Origin: Alphaproteobacteria bacterium
Lineage (GTDB): Bacteria; Myxococcota_A; UBA796; GCA-2862545
Assembly: GCA_020632925.1 (NCBI GenBank)
Contig: JACKER010000020.1
Coordinates: 1 to 64,000, forward strand
Direction: 5' to 3'
DNA length: 64,000 nt
In this document: piece after piece, positions 54,482-62,574 of the stretch
Position numbering within the stretch: the stretch's first letter is position 1
Layout: each line of letters starts with the position of its first letter
The notes under the pieces: generated by a model
Databases searched by the model: none
Told to the model about the DNA's origin: nothing
What the model saw: the letters and a program-made list of their open reading frames with translations, nothing else
Program-made: the position numbers and the translations under genes

Positions 54482-56193
54482 TCGCGCTGGGGCTGTGGCT
54501 CGCGGGCTGCACGCGTCCGTGCGCCTCGCAGACGACCTGGCGCGACGCCGACGGCGACGGCTGGGGCGACCCGAACACCACGGCGGACGCGTGCGGTGAG
54601 CGACAGGACGCGGTCGACCGGGCAGGGGACTGTGACGACGCCGACCCCTCCCGGCATCCCGAGGCCCCCGAGCGCTGCGACGGCGTGGACGAGGACTGCG
54701 ACGGGAACGTGGACGACGACCCCGTGCCCACCCGGTACGTCGACGCCGACGACGACGGCTTCGGTGACCCCACGCGACCGCTCCCGGGCTGTGACGCGTG
54801 GGGTGTGGAGGACGCGACCGACTGCGACGACGCCGATCCACTCGTGAACCCGAGCACGTCCTGGTACGAGGACCTCGACGGCGACGGCTTCGGCGCGGTG
54901 TTGCTCGGCGAGGGCTGCGAACGGGTCGCGCCCGGCGCGGTGCGGGTGGGCGGCGACTGCGACGACGTCGACCCCGAGCGGTATCCCTCCGCGCCCGAGC
55001 GGTGCGACGGCGTGGATCAGGACTGCGTCGAGGAGCCGGAGTCCACGCAGACCTGGGCGGTGGCCGACGCCTCGGTGCGGGTGCCGCTCACGGTCCGCGC
55101 CACCGCGGGCGGCACGCTGCCGATGGCGGTGGACGTCGATCTGGTGTCGCTGCTGGCGCCGCTCGGGCTCGAGCCGGACCCCACCACCGCCGTGCGTGTC
55201 TTCGTCCAGGACTGTGGTGGGCCCCTGGGCGAGCGGGAGCTGCCGTCGCAGTGGTCGGACGGGGTTCGCGGCGTGTTCGAGGCCGGGCCCGGGACCGACC
55301 CGTGGGACGACGGCGCAGGCGCGGTCGTCGCGCTGTGGGACCTGGACGGTGTGGCCGCGACCGTCGAGCCCTGGCCCTCCGGCCCGGTGGCGCTGGCGCT
55401 GTACGTGGGCGGCGCGAGCGCGCCCGCGCCCTTCGTCAGCGACGTGGAGGTCTCCGCCGATCGACTCGCGGCAGGAGGCCTGGTGGCCCGGTTCGACGCC
55501 GATGCGGGCGGGCTGCTGGACACGCTCCGGCTCGACGGCGGACCCGTGGTCGCGAGCCAGGCGGACGCCGCGAAGGGCAACGGCGTGGCCACGCCCTCGG
55601 GCCCGCTGTCCGCCCAGGACGTGGCCGGGAGCCTGGTCGTGCTCGACGACGGGCCGGTCACCGCCGCCGTGGTGGGCAGCGCACAGCTCGAGAACCCGTC
55701 GGGGGCGCTGGACGTGACCAGCACCTGGCGGGTGTTCGCCGGCCGTCCCGAGCTGCTCCTGCGCGCCCGCCACGTGGCGCGGGACGGCGTCGCGATCCGG
55801 GGGACCGAGGATCGGACGGAGGCGATGCGGCCGTTCCAGGCCCTGGGACCCTCGGGTGGCGACTGTGTGGGCGACCCAGGGCTGGCCTGGGCCGACGTGT
55901 CGACCGCGACCGACGGGTTCACCTGGAGCTGGGCGGTCCCTCCGGCCTGGGTGAACTTCCTCGGGTGCCAGGGGGCGGAGACGTGGAGCTCCGGCAACGA
56001 CCTGGCGGAAGGCGCGCCGGGCCAGGGGGCGACCGGCCACGTGCCCGCCGGGACCCCGATCGCCGACGGGCCGCTGCTCGTGCTCCTGCCGCACGGTCCC
56101 GGTGGCCCCGACGTCGTGGAGGTGGCCCGTGAGGCGTGGCGCACCCTCCCGGAGGTCGACGTCGGTGCGCCGGCGTGGCGCACGCCCTGGTAG
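54478..56193 (+). CDS. MopE-repeat lipoprotein
   Basis: 571 residues. Instead of a C-terminal anchor it has a lipobox, VIALGLWLAGC (Cys11), with no basic residue before it. Three Asp/Cys MopE-type units (DCDDADPSRHPEAPERCDG; DCDDADP; DCDDVDPERYPSAPERCDG) alternate with YxDxDxDGFGD spacers within about residues 20-190. The rest is a beta-rich region (about 190-560) with DLVSLLAPLGLEPDP and a C-terminal part carrying two Cys; I do not recognise it. The GTG overlaps the stop of the preceding MopE-repeat gene, so the two surface proteins are co-translated. Confidence 0.75.
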   Translation: MIALGLWLAGCTRPCASQTTWRDADGDGWGDPNTTADACGERQDAVDRAGDCDDADPSRHPEAPERCDGVDEDCDGNVDDDPVPTRYVDADDDGFGDPTRPLPGCDAWGVEDATDCDDADPLVNPSTSWYEDLDGDGFGAVLLGEGCERVAPGAVRVGGDCDDVDPERYPSAPERCDGVDQDCVEEPESTQTWAVADASVRVPLTVRATAGGTLPMAVDVDLVSLLAPLGLEPDPTTAVRVFVQDCGGPLGERELPSQWSDGVRGVFEAGPGTDPWDDGAGAVVALWDLDGVAATVEPWPSGPVALALYVGGASAPAPFVSDVEVSADRLAAGGLVARFDADAGGLLDTLRLDGGPVVASQADAAKGNGVATPSGPLSAQDVAGSLVVLDDGPVTAAVVGSAQLENPSGALDVTSTWRVFAGRPELLLRARHVARDGVAIRGTEDRTEAMRPFQALGPSGGDCVGDPGLAWADVSTATDGFTWSWAVPPAWVNFLGCQGAETWSSGNDLAEGAPGQGATGHVPAGTPIADGPLLVLLPHGPGGPDVVEVAREAWRTLPEVDVGAPAWRTPW

Positions 56194-56212
56194 GCTCTGG
56201 AGGGGAGGGACG

Positions 56213-56629
56213 ATGAGGACTGCCGCCTGGTGGCTCCCGCTGCTGCTCGTGGCCTGCTCGGGCGGCGGGACCACGGACACCACGACCGACGACACCGACG
56301 ACACCGACACCACGGGTGGCTCGACCTGGACGTGTGATCCTCCGCAGTACGACCTCGCGGGCTTGACCTGCGAGCAGCTCGGGACCGCGTGGACGAACAC
56401 GGTGCGCGCCGCCGACTACTGCGACGTGAAGGAGGACTGCACCATCCTGCGCGCCCAGTGCGAGCACTGGAACCAGGTGGACTGCTGGTACGCGACGAAC
56501 CTGAGCTGCGTGGACGGCACCGTGATCGCGCAGTTCAACGCGGCCGCCGCCAACTGCGGGGGCGACGACGTGTGCTCCTGCGGCGCGATGCCCGAGCCGG
56601 ACTGCATCAACCACACCTGCGTCTTCTGA
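56213..56629 (+). CDS. Small Cys-rich lipoprotein, hypothetical
   Basis: 138 residues. The lipobox is in MRTAAWWLPLLLVAC (Cys15), followed by a Thr/Asp linker (TTDTTTDDTDDTDTTGGS). The mature domain has eleven or so Cys in pairs (KEDCTILRAQCEHW, CWYATNLSC, NCGGDDVCSCGAMP, PDCINHTCVF), which suggests a disulfide-knotted extracellular domain. A strong GGAGGGGAGGG lies before the ATG. It lies 19 nt after the MopE-repeat lipoprotein gene and may belong to the same operon. No family is recognised. Confidence 0.7.
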   Translation: MRTAAWWLPLLLVACSGGGTTDTTTDDTDDTDTTGGSTWTCDPPQYDLAGLTCEQLGTAWTNTVRAADYCDVKEDCTILRAQCEHWNQVDCWYATNLSCVDGTVIAQFNAAAANCGGDDVCSCGAMPEPDCINHTCVF

Positions 56630-56636
56630 CGGGCGC

Positions 56637-57251
56637 TCAGCCCCGCGAGGCGAGCACCCGCTCGACGGTGTCGACGACGGCCTGGGTGGACGCGTCCACC
56701 TCCAGGTTGACGCGGTCGCCGGGGCGGAGCGCGTCGAGCGTCGTCACCCGGCGGGTCTCGGGGATGAGGTGGACGTCGAAGGTCGCCCCCTCCGCGTCCA
56801 CCGCGCCGATGGTCAGGCTGCACCCGTCGACGGCGACGAAGCCCTTCGGCAACAGGTACCGCACCGCGTCGCGCGGCGCGCGGAACCGCAGGCGGAGGTT
56901 CCCCTCCACCTCGGCCCGCTCCACGAGCTCGAGCGTGTCGAGGACGTGACCGGAGAGCAGGTGTCCGCCGATCTCGTCGCCGAACCGCGCCGCGCGCTCG
57001 ACGTTCACCTCGTCGCCGGTGCGCAGGCCACCCAGCGTCGTGCGGCGGAGGGTCTCGTCGATGCAGTCGAACCGGGCCCGGTCGCCGTCGTGCTCCACGA
57101 CGGTCAGGCAGGTGCCCGCCACCGCGACGGAGGCGCCCAGCTGCAGGCCGGCACCGAGCCCGACGGGCAGGGCCAGACGCAGGATCCGCAATCCATCGGT
57201 GTCCTCGACCGACTCCACGCGCGCACGACCCGCGACGATCCCGGTGAACAT
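56637..57251 (-). CDS. ribE: Riboflavin synthase, alpha chain
   Basis: 204 residues, full length. The enzyme makes riboflavin from two molecules of 6,7-dimethyl-8-ribityllumazine. The protein has the internal duplication of the family: an N-terminal barrel starting MFTGIVAGRARVESVED with GTCLTVVEHDGD, and a C-terminal barrel with GGHLLSGHVLDTLELVER and DGCSLTIGAVDAEG. The N-terminal MFTGIV is invariant in the family. AAGGGGGT lies before the ATG. It is cytosolic. It follows the two-component and LTxxQ genes on the same strand (34 nt gap); no riboflavin-operon partners are visible in the window. Confidence 0.95.
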   Translation of the reverse strand: MFTGIVAGRARVESVEDTDGLRILRLALPVGLGAGLQLGASVAVAGTCLTVVEHDGDRARFDCIDETLRRTTLGGLRTGDEVNVERAARFGDEIGGHLLSGHVLDTLELVERAEVEGNLRLRFRAPRDAVRYLLPKGFVAVDGCSLTIGAVDAEGATFDVHLIPETRRVTTLDALRPGDRVNLEVDASTQAVVDTVERVLASRG

Positions 57252-57285
57252 CGCCGACCCCCTTCGCAGGCCGGGTAACGCGCCG

Positions 57286-57729
57286 TCAGCGCGGCGGCGG
57301 CCGGCGGCGCTCCCCGTCCGAACCCTCGCCCCGCGGCGGCCGGGGCGGACGCAGCTGGTCCCACTGCTCCGGCGTCAGGAGCGAGCGCAGATCGAGCTCG
57401 AGACCCAGCCGCAGCTCCCGGGCCTGCTCCTCGGCGACGGCCAGCTCGCTGCTGGCGGCCATCGCGGCCTCGCGCTGGCCCGCGTCCATGGCCTCACGCA
57501 GCGCCTGGTGGGCCGCCATGCACTCCTGACGCGAGGCCTCGAGCCCCGGCTCGGCCTGGTCCACGAGCTGCCGCATCGCGTCGACCGTCGCGGCCGGCAA
57601 CCCGATCTCCTCGGCCCGGTCGACCATGTGGGACGGATCGGGTGGACCCTGGTGCGGACCACCACCCATGCCCGGGGGACCCTGCATCGGGCTCCCGGAC
57701 GCCAATGCCACCGACAACCACCACAACAT
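57286..57729 (-). CDS. Spy/CpxP-like periplasmic LTxxQ protein
   Basis: 147 residues. A short Trp-containing signal (MLMLWWLSVALASG) is followed by a Pro/Gly/Met-rich stretch (MQGPPGMGGGPHQGPPDP) and an alpha-helical domain (about 55-130), with LTPEQWDQL close to the C-terminus. The L-T-x-x-Q motif, the helical arrangement and Met/His content resemble Spy, CpxP and periplasmic heavy-metal-resistance proteins. The C-terminus is basic (RPPRPPRG ... RRRPPPR). The ATG at 57729 has GGAGG 5 nt upstream; a GTG two codons earlier is possible. It follows the histidine kinase gene by 73 nt, as cpxP-type genes often lie next to their regulators. Confidence 0.65.
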   Translation of the reverse strand: MLWWLSVALASGSPMQGPPGMGGGPHQGPPDPSHMVDRAEEIGLPAATVDAMRQLVDQAEPGLEASRQECMAAHQALREAMDAGQREAAMAASSELAVAEEQARELRLGLELDLRSLLTPEQWDQLRPPRPPRGEGSDGERRRPPPR

Positions 57730-57802
57730 CAGCACCTCCAGTGTGTGTGGATCGGGTACCCGAGGCCGTCGGGGTGCTCCACGACATCCGGGTCAGGGCT
57801 GG

Positions 57803-59059
57803 TCAGCGCGCGTCAGCGGACCAGCGCAGCTCGAACCGCGCTCCGCCCAGCGCCTCGGACCGCCCGATGTAGACCTCGCCGCCGTGCTGGCGCACGATGC
57901 GCTGGACGATGGCCAGGCCCAGACCGGTGCCGCCGCGAACGCGGTCGCGCGCACCCTCCAGGCGCACGAAGGGCTCGAGGATGCGGTCGCGCTGGTCTTC
58001 GGGAACACCCTCGCCGTCGTCCTCCACGGCGATGCGCGCCTCGCCCGCCTCCCAGCTCGCCGACATCCGCAGGTGGCCGTTGCCGTAGCGGACGGCGTTC
58101 TGCACGAGGTTCCCGACCGCTCGCCGCAGGAGCTTCGGGTCCGCGGCCGCCGTTCGACGGTCGGGCAGCGCGATCTGGACCTCGCAGCCGAGCCGCCGCG
58201 CGTGGTCGGCGCACTCCTCCAACACCTCGCCCAGGTCCACGGCCTCGAGCTGGACGGCCTCGAGCTCCACCTTGCCCAGGTCCAGCAGCTCTCCGACCAT
58301 GGCGTCGAGCTCGTCCAGATCGCGCTCCAGCGCGTCCGCCAGCGAGCGCCGTTCCTCCTCCTCTCCCCGGCTGTCCGCGAGCAGCTCGGTCGCCAGCCGG
58401 ATCCGCTGCAGCGGCGTGCGCAGCTCGTGGGAGACCGCCAGGAGCAGGTCGGTGCGCCCCTGGACGAGCCGCTGCAGCCGGGCCGCCATCGCGTCGAAGC
58501 GGGCCGCGAGCTCACCGACCGGGCCTGTCGCGGGCATGCCGACGCGCGCCGTCAGGTCGCCGGACGCGAGCCGCTCCGTGGCGCGCGCGAGCTGGTCCAG
58601 CGAGCGGTCCAGCGGGCGCAGCTGCCAGGCCGTGCCGATCCCCAGGACCAACAAGCCGAGCGCGGTCAGCCACGGCCAGCGGCCCGGCGGTGGTCCGTGC
58701 GGGCGCAGCTCCGCGATCCGGCCGTCCGCGAGCCGGATCAGCACGGTCGGCTCGGCGCCGGGAGAGGGGACCGACGGCAGGCCCACCGCCATCCGCCGCT
58801 GCGCCAGCTCGCTGAGCGCCACCTCGTCGCTCGGTCGGACGATGACCTCGGCGTCGAGCCCCTGCTCGACCCGTGCGATGGCCTGGTCGTCGGGCAGCGA
58901 CGCGAACGACTCGAGCACCATCAAGGGTCCGTTGAGCGCCAGATCGCGGAAGTGCGGGTCCGGTCCGCGCGTGGCCAGGCCCCAGGCCCAGGTGGCGATC
59001 AGGGCCACGAGCACCATCGAGGCCAGCGTCGCGTACGTGCGGACGAAGATGCTGCGCAT
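57803..59059 (-). CDS. Sensor histidine kinase
   Basis: 418 residues. TM1 is near residues 10-30 (LASMVLVALIATWAWGLA), followed by a periplasmic sensor of about 100 residues, TM2 (PWLTALGLLVLGIGTAW) and a HAMP domain (LRPLDRSLDQLARATERLA). The H-box has His211 in LLLAVSHELRTPLQRI, and N, G1 and G2 boxes follow (LVQNAVRYGNGH, EDDGEGVPEDQR, GGTGLGLAIVQRI). The layout is like EnvZ/CpxA. The start lies 4 nt after the response-regulator stop, so the pair is co-transcribed. The stimulus is not predictable; the neighbouring LTxxQ protein hints at envelope stress or metals. Confidence 0.92.
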   Translation of the reverse strand: MRSIFVRTYATLASMVLVALIATWAWGLATRGPDPHFRDLALNGPLMVLESFASLPDDQAIARVEQGLDAEVIVRPSDEVALSELAQRRMAVGLPSVPSPGAEPTVLIRLADGRIAELRPHGPPPGRWPWLTALGLLVLGIGTAWQLRPLDRSLDQLARATERLASGDLTARVGMPATGPVGELAARFDAMAARLQRLVQGRTDLLLAVSHELRTPLQRIRLATELLADSRGEEEERRSLADALERDLDELDAMVGELLDLGKVELEAVQLEAVDLGEVLEECADHARRLGCEVQIALPDRRTAAADPKLLRRAVGNLVQNAVRYGNGHLRMSASWEAGEARIAVEDDGEGVPEDQRDRILEPFVRLEGARDRVRGGTGLGLAIVQRIVRQHGGEVYIGRSEALGGARFELRWSADAR

Positions 59060-59063
59060 CGCG

Positions 59064-59747
59064 CTACGGGCGGACCAGCTGGTAGCCGACGCCGCGCACG
59101 GTGCGGATGGGATCGTCCCAGGTGGGGAGCGCGTCGCGGAGCTTCTTGCGCAGCTGCGAGACCCGCATGTCGATCGCGCGGTCGAGCCCGTCGTACTCGA
59201 TGCCGCGCAGCGCCCGGAACAGATCCTCGCGCTCGACCGGCTCCCCCGCGCGGCGCGCCAGCTCCCACACGAGGTCGAAGTCCGCGGTGGTGAGCGACAC
59301 GAGCACGTCGCGCACGGTGACCTCCCGTCGGGTCTTGTCGACCACGAGGTCGCCCAGCACGATGCGATCGTCGGACTCGCTCGGGAGCGCGTTGCGACGC
59401 AGCAGGGCGCGGAGTCGGGCGAGCAGGACCCGGGCGCGGACGGGCTTCGCGAGGAAGTCGTCCACGCCGACCTCCAGCGCCACCACCTCGTCGACGTCCT
59501 CGTTGCGTGCGGTGAGCATCAGGATGGGGCCGGTCCAACGCTCGCGGGCGGCCTTGCACACGGCGATCCCGTCCATCTCGGGCAGCATCCAGTCCAGCAC
59601 GACCACGTCGGGCGGCGAGGAGGTCAGCGCCGTCAGCGCCGAGGGGCCGTCGCCGGCCGTGAGGACCTCGAACCCCTCGCGCGTGAGGTACGTCGCGACC
59701 AGGGTCCGCGTCGCTTCGTCGTCTTCGACGATCAACACGCGTGGCAT
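59064..59747 (-). CDS. OmpR-family response regulator
   Basis: 227 residues. The receiver domain has the acidic pair in LIVEDDEATRTLV, the phospho-acceptor Asp52 in VVVLDWMLPEMDG, the Thr/Lys block MLTARNEDVDEV and FLAKPVRA. The C-terminal winged helix starts near residue 130 (RIVLGDLVVDKTRREVTVRD) and ends IRTVRGVGYQLVRP. It would regulate transcription as partner of the kinase encoded 4 nt downstream. GAGGAG precedes the ATG. The divergent barrel-protein gene starts 41 nt away, so their promoters overlap. Confidence 0.95.
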   Translation of the reverse strand: MPRVLIVEDDEATRTLVATYLTREGFEVLTAGDGPSALTALTSSPPDVVVLDWMLPEMDGIAVCKAARERWTGPILMLTARNEDVDEVVALEVGVDDFLAKPVRARVLLARLRALLRRNALPSESDDRIVLGDLVVDKTRREVTVRDVLVSLTTADFDLVWELARRAGEPVEREDLFRALRGIEYDGLDRAIDMRVSQLRKKLRDALPTWDDPIRTVRGVGYQLVRP

Positions 59748-59788
59748 GGATCTCCTCGGAACGTCGGGGACAGGATACCGGCGCCAGG

Positions 59789-61945
59789 ATGTGGCTGCTG
59801 GTGACCATGGCCCACGCCGCCCCTCCCGTCACGGTGGGGGACGCGCGGGACATCGTGTTGGACGGTGTCCTCGATGAGGCGGCGTGGAGCGGCGCGGTGC
59901 CCGTGACCGACTTCGTGCGCTTCCGTCCCACCGCGGGCGGGCCGCCGCCGGGGCACACCGAGGTGCGCTTCCTCCAGGACGACCAGGCGTTCTACGTCGG
60001 GATCCGGGTCACGGACACCGACGACCCCGTGCGCGCCCGGGTCTCTCCTCGGGAGGACATCAACAGCGACGACCAGGTCGGCATCTACCTCGACACCTAC
60101 CACGATCAGCGCAGCGGCTACGTCTTCTACCTCAACCCCCTGGGCATCCAGCAGGACATCCGCGTCAATGGCAGCAACGACTGGAGCGTGTCCTGGGACA
60201 CGGTGCTGCGGAGCCGGGGGCGGGTGGACGAGGACGGTCGCGGCTTCACGATCGAGCTCGCCATCCCCTGGCGCAGCCTGAAGTTCCGCCCCGGCAGCGA
60301 GCAGACCTGGGGCGTGATGCTGACCCGCAAGGTGCCGGGTCTCGGCGCGAAGTACGCGTTCCCGGTGCTGCAGGAGGGGCACCCGGCGCTCTGGTCGCAG
60401 GAGGCCGAGCTGCGCGGCGTCCGCCCACCGCACGCCGGCAGCGGGCTCGAGCTCATCCCGTCGCTGCTGACGGGCCGGAGCTGGACGACGGACCCCACCA
60501 CCGGTGCGCCCCCCGACCTGTCCGCCTGGGGCGGGGTGCCGTGGACGGAGACGGTGCGACCCTCCCTCGATCTGCGCTGGGGGGCCACGCCCGACCTCGG
60601 GCTGGCGGCCGCGATCAACCCCGACTTCTCGCAGGTCGAGGCCGACGTGGCCGACGTCCGGCTCAACCCACGGTTCGCGTTCCAGTTCGCGGAGCGCCGC
60701 CCGCTGTTCCTCGATGGCATCGACGCCTACGTCGATCGCCTGGACACGCTGTACACCCGCTCGATCGCCGATCCGCTGTACGGCGTGAAGGTGACGGGTC
60801 GCCAGGAGCGGGTGTCCGTCGGCATGCTTCACGCGCTGGACCGCAGTCCGCTCGGCTCCTTCCACGAGGACGGCGCGCCCGGCTTCGAGCAGCGAGACGA
60901 CGTCGTCGCCGCCGACACCTTCGCCCGCTTTCGCCTCGACGCCTTCGAGTCCGGCCAGATCGGTCTGTCGATCGCCGACAAGCGCTTGCTCCCCGAGCCC
61001 GGTTCTGCCGCGGTGGGGGAGGGCCAGCTCGCCACCTACGACGGGTACGGGCTGGACGCCTCGCTGCCCGTGGGGGGCCGCTGGTCGGTGGACGGGTCGC
61101 TCCAGGGCTCCGGCGTCAACGGTCCCGAGGGCTCGCTCGCCGGGCTCGCCACGGAGCTCGTGGTGACGCGCGCTACGGGCGTGGGGACCGGGATGCAGGT
61201 CGCGGGCTCCTGGTTCGACGAAGGGTTCCGCCAGGAGCTGGGGTTCCGTAACTTCTCCGGGTTCGGCAAGGTGGGGGCCAGCCTGGATCACACGTTCGCC
61301 ACGCGAGGGGCCATCCAGCTCGTGCGGCCGTCGGTCTACGCGCTGCGCCAGGAAGAGCTCGACGACGAGCACCAGACCGTGGTGGGCACGTCGGGCACGG
61401 TGGTGGCGGGGGCCAACTCGGCGTGGATCGAGGGCTCGGGCGGCGATCGGCGCTTCCAGGGCGTCACGTTGCCCCAGTGGTCCGTGGCCGGCGGGGTCGC
61501 GAGCCAGGCCGGGCGGACGCTGGAGCTCGACCTGTGGGGCTCGGGCGGGCAGAGCCTGGACTTCCGCACGCTGGGGTCTGCGTCCGACCTGTACGGGGAG
61601 GCGACGACCTCGCTGCGCGCCACCGTGGCGACACGGCTGGACCTCACCGCGAGCGCCGCTCGGCACGTCCCGCAGGGCTCGCCCGTCGAGACCGCCTGGT
61701 TCCAGCGCGCGCGGTTCACGTGGCAGTTCACCAGGCCGCTCGGGACGCGGTGGATCGTCCAGCACGACCTGGTGGAGGCGGCGGGCGATCGCGGGGAGGG
61801 CTTGCTCGTGAGCGCGCTGCTCACCTGGCTGAGCGTGCCGGGGACGGCGGCGTACCTCGGGTGGACCGAGCGCATCGACCTGATCGAGGGAAGCACCACG
61901 GATCGGTCCGTGTTCGTCAAGGCGTCGGTGCTCTTCAGGCCATAG
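59789..61945 (+). CDS. CBM9-like domain plus outer-membrane barrel (DUF5916-type)
   Basis: 718 residues. After a short signal (MWLLVTMAHAAP), residues about 15-200 resemble a CBM9/DOMON-like domain: DIVLDGVLDEAAWSGAVPV, TEVRFLQDDQAFYVGIRV, DQVGIYLDTYHDQRSGYVF and ELAIPWRSLKF. The remainder is beta-strand rich: PDFSQVEADVADVRLNPRF then FQFAERRPLFLDG, the hallmark of DUF5916 outer-membrane proteins, and the end is VFVKASVLFRP. It is probably an outer-membrane beta barrel with a periplasmic or surface CBM-like plug. Its function, possibly carbohydrate or metal-linked uptake, is unknown. A start 16 codons upstream also exists. Confidence 0.82.
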   Translation: MWLLVTMAHAAPPVTVGDARDIVLDGVLDEAAWSGAVPVTDFVRFRPTAGGPPPGHTEVRFLQDDQAFYVGIRVTDTDDPVRARVSPREDINSDDQVGIYLDTYHDQRSGYVFYLNPLGIQQDIRVNGSNDWSVSWDTVLRSRGRVDEDGRGFTIELAIPWRSLKFRPGSEQTWGVMLTRKVPGLGAKYAFPVLQEGHPALWSQEAELRGVRPPHAGSGLELIPSLLTGRSWTTDPTTGAPPDLSAWGGVPWTETVRPSLDLRWGATPDLGLAAAINPDFSQVEADVADVRLNPRFAFQFAERRPLFLDGIDAYVDRLDTLYTRSIADPLYGVKVTGRQERVSVGMLHALDRSPLGSFHEDGAPGFEQRDDVVAADTFARFRLDAFESGQIGLSIADKRLLPEPGSAAVGEGQLATYDGYGLDASLPVGGRWSVDGSLQGSGVNGPEGSLAGLATELVVTRATGVGTGMQVAGSWFDEGFRQELGFRNFSGFGKVGASLDHTFATRGAIQLVRPSVYALRQEELDDEHQTVVGTSGTVVAGANSAWIEGSGGDRRFQGVTLPQWSVAGGVASQAGRTLELDLWGSGGQSLDFRTLGSASDLYGEATTSLRATVATRLDLTASAARHVPQGSPVETAWFQRARFTWQFTRPLGTRWIVQHDLVEAAGDRGEGLLVSALLTWLSVPGTAAYLGWTERIDLIEGSTTDRSVFVKASVLFRP

Positions 61946-61966
61946 AGGGGCGCTCGGGAGGAGACG

Positions 61967-62563
61967 ATGCGTGCTGTGTTCGCGGTGGTGATGGGGTTGA
62001 TGGTGAGCGCTCCGGCGTTCGCCGGCAAGGCCGAGCTGAGCCGGGTGCAGGAGGCGCTCGTGACGATCAGCCAGACCGAGGCCGAGTCGATGGCGATGAT
62101 GATGGAGGCCATCGACGCCAGCGCGCCGCTGCCGATCAGCGACGAGGCCAAGGCCGGCTGGGCCGACGCGAAGAAGGTCCACAAGCAGGCGGCGAAGGCC
62201 TGGAAGAAGAAGGACTACCTCACGGCCTACGACCTGTTCACCCAGGCGGGCGATCTGGCCGAGCCCGCGTTCGGTGAGCTGCTGGTGATGGACGACCCGC
62301 CGCAGGCCGTGGTCGACGCCGGCGCTGCCCAGATCGAGTCGCTGTCGAAGATGGTGGCCGGGCTGGCGCGCGCGGTGGAGCAGCACGGCAGCGACGAGGC
62401 CAAGGCGAAGTACGCGACCGCGAAGGCCAGCTTCGACGAGGCCGAGAAGCTGTGGGCCGATCCCGCGACCCGTCGCGATGGCGCGAAGAAGTGCTGGGAG
62501 GCGACCAAGACGCTCAACGAGGCGATCCGTGTCGCCTGGGCGCAGAAGGCCGCCGCCGAGTAG
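61967..62563 (+). CDS. Periplasmic helical protein, hypothetical
   Basis: 198 residues. It has a typical Sec signal (MRAVFAVVMGLMVSAPAFAG with AFA/G cleavage) and a mature part almost wholly alpha-helical and rich in Ala, Lys and Glu (AGWADAKKVHKQAAKAWKKK, ATAKASFDEAEKLWADP, AKKCWEATKTLNEAIRVAW). The helices repeat roughly as a W-x-x-A-K-x-x-x-x-Q/E pattern, possibly a helical bundle or TPR-like array. Excellent ribosome site GGAGGAG before the ATG. It is 21 nt after the barrel-protein gene and may be its operon partner. No family is recognised. Confidence 0.75.
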   Translation: MRAVFAVVMGLMVSAPAFAGKAELSRVQEALVTISQTEAESMAMMMEAIDASAPLPISDEAKAGWADAKKVHKQAAKAWKKKDYLTAYDLFTQAGDLAEPAFGELLVMDDPPQAVVDAGAAQIESLSKMVAGLARAVEQHGSDEAKAKYATAKASFDEAEKLWADPATRRDGAKKCWEATKTLNEAIRVAWAQKAAAE

Positions 62564-62574
62564 GGTTCCGCTTC

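Noticed and set aside
59732..62386. 884-residue minus-strand open frame
   Set aside because: Antisense to the barrel-protein gene with Sec signal and family motifs; Arg/His/Gly-rich shadow.
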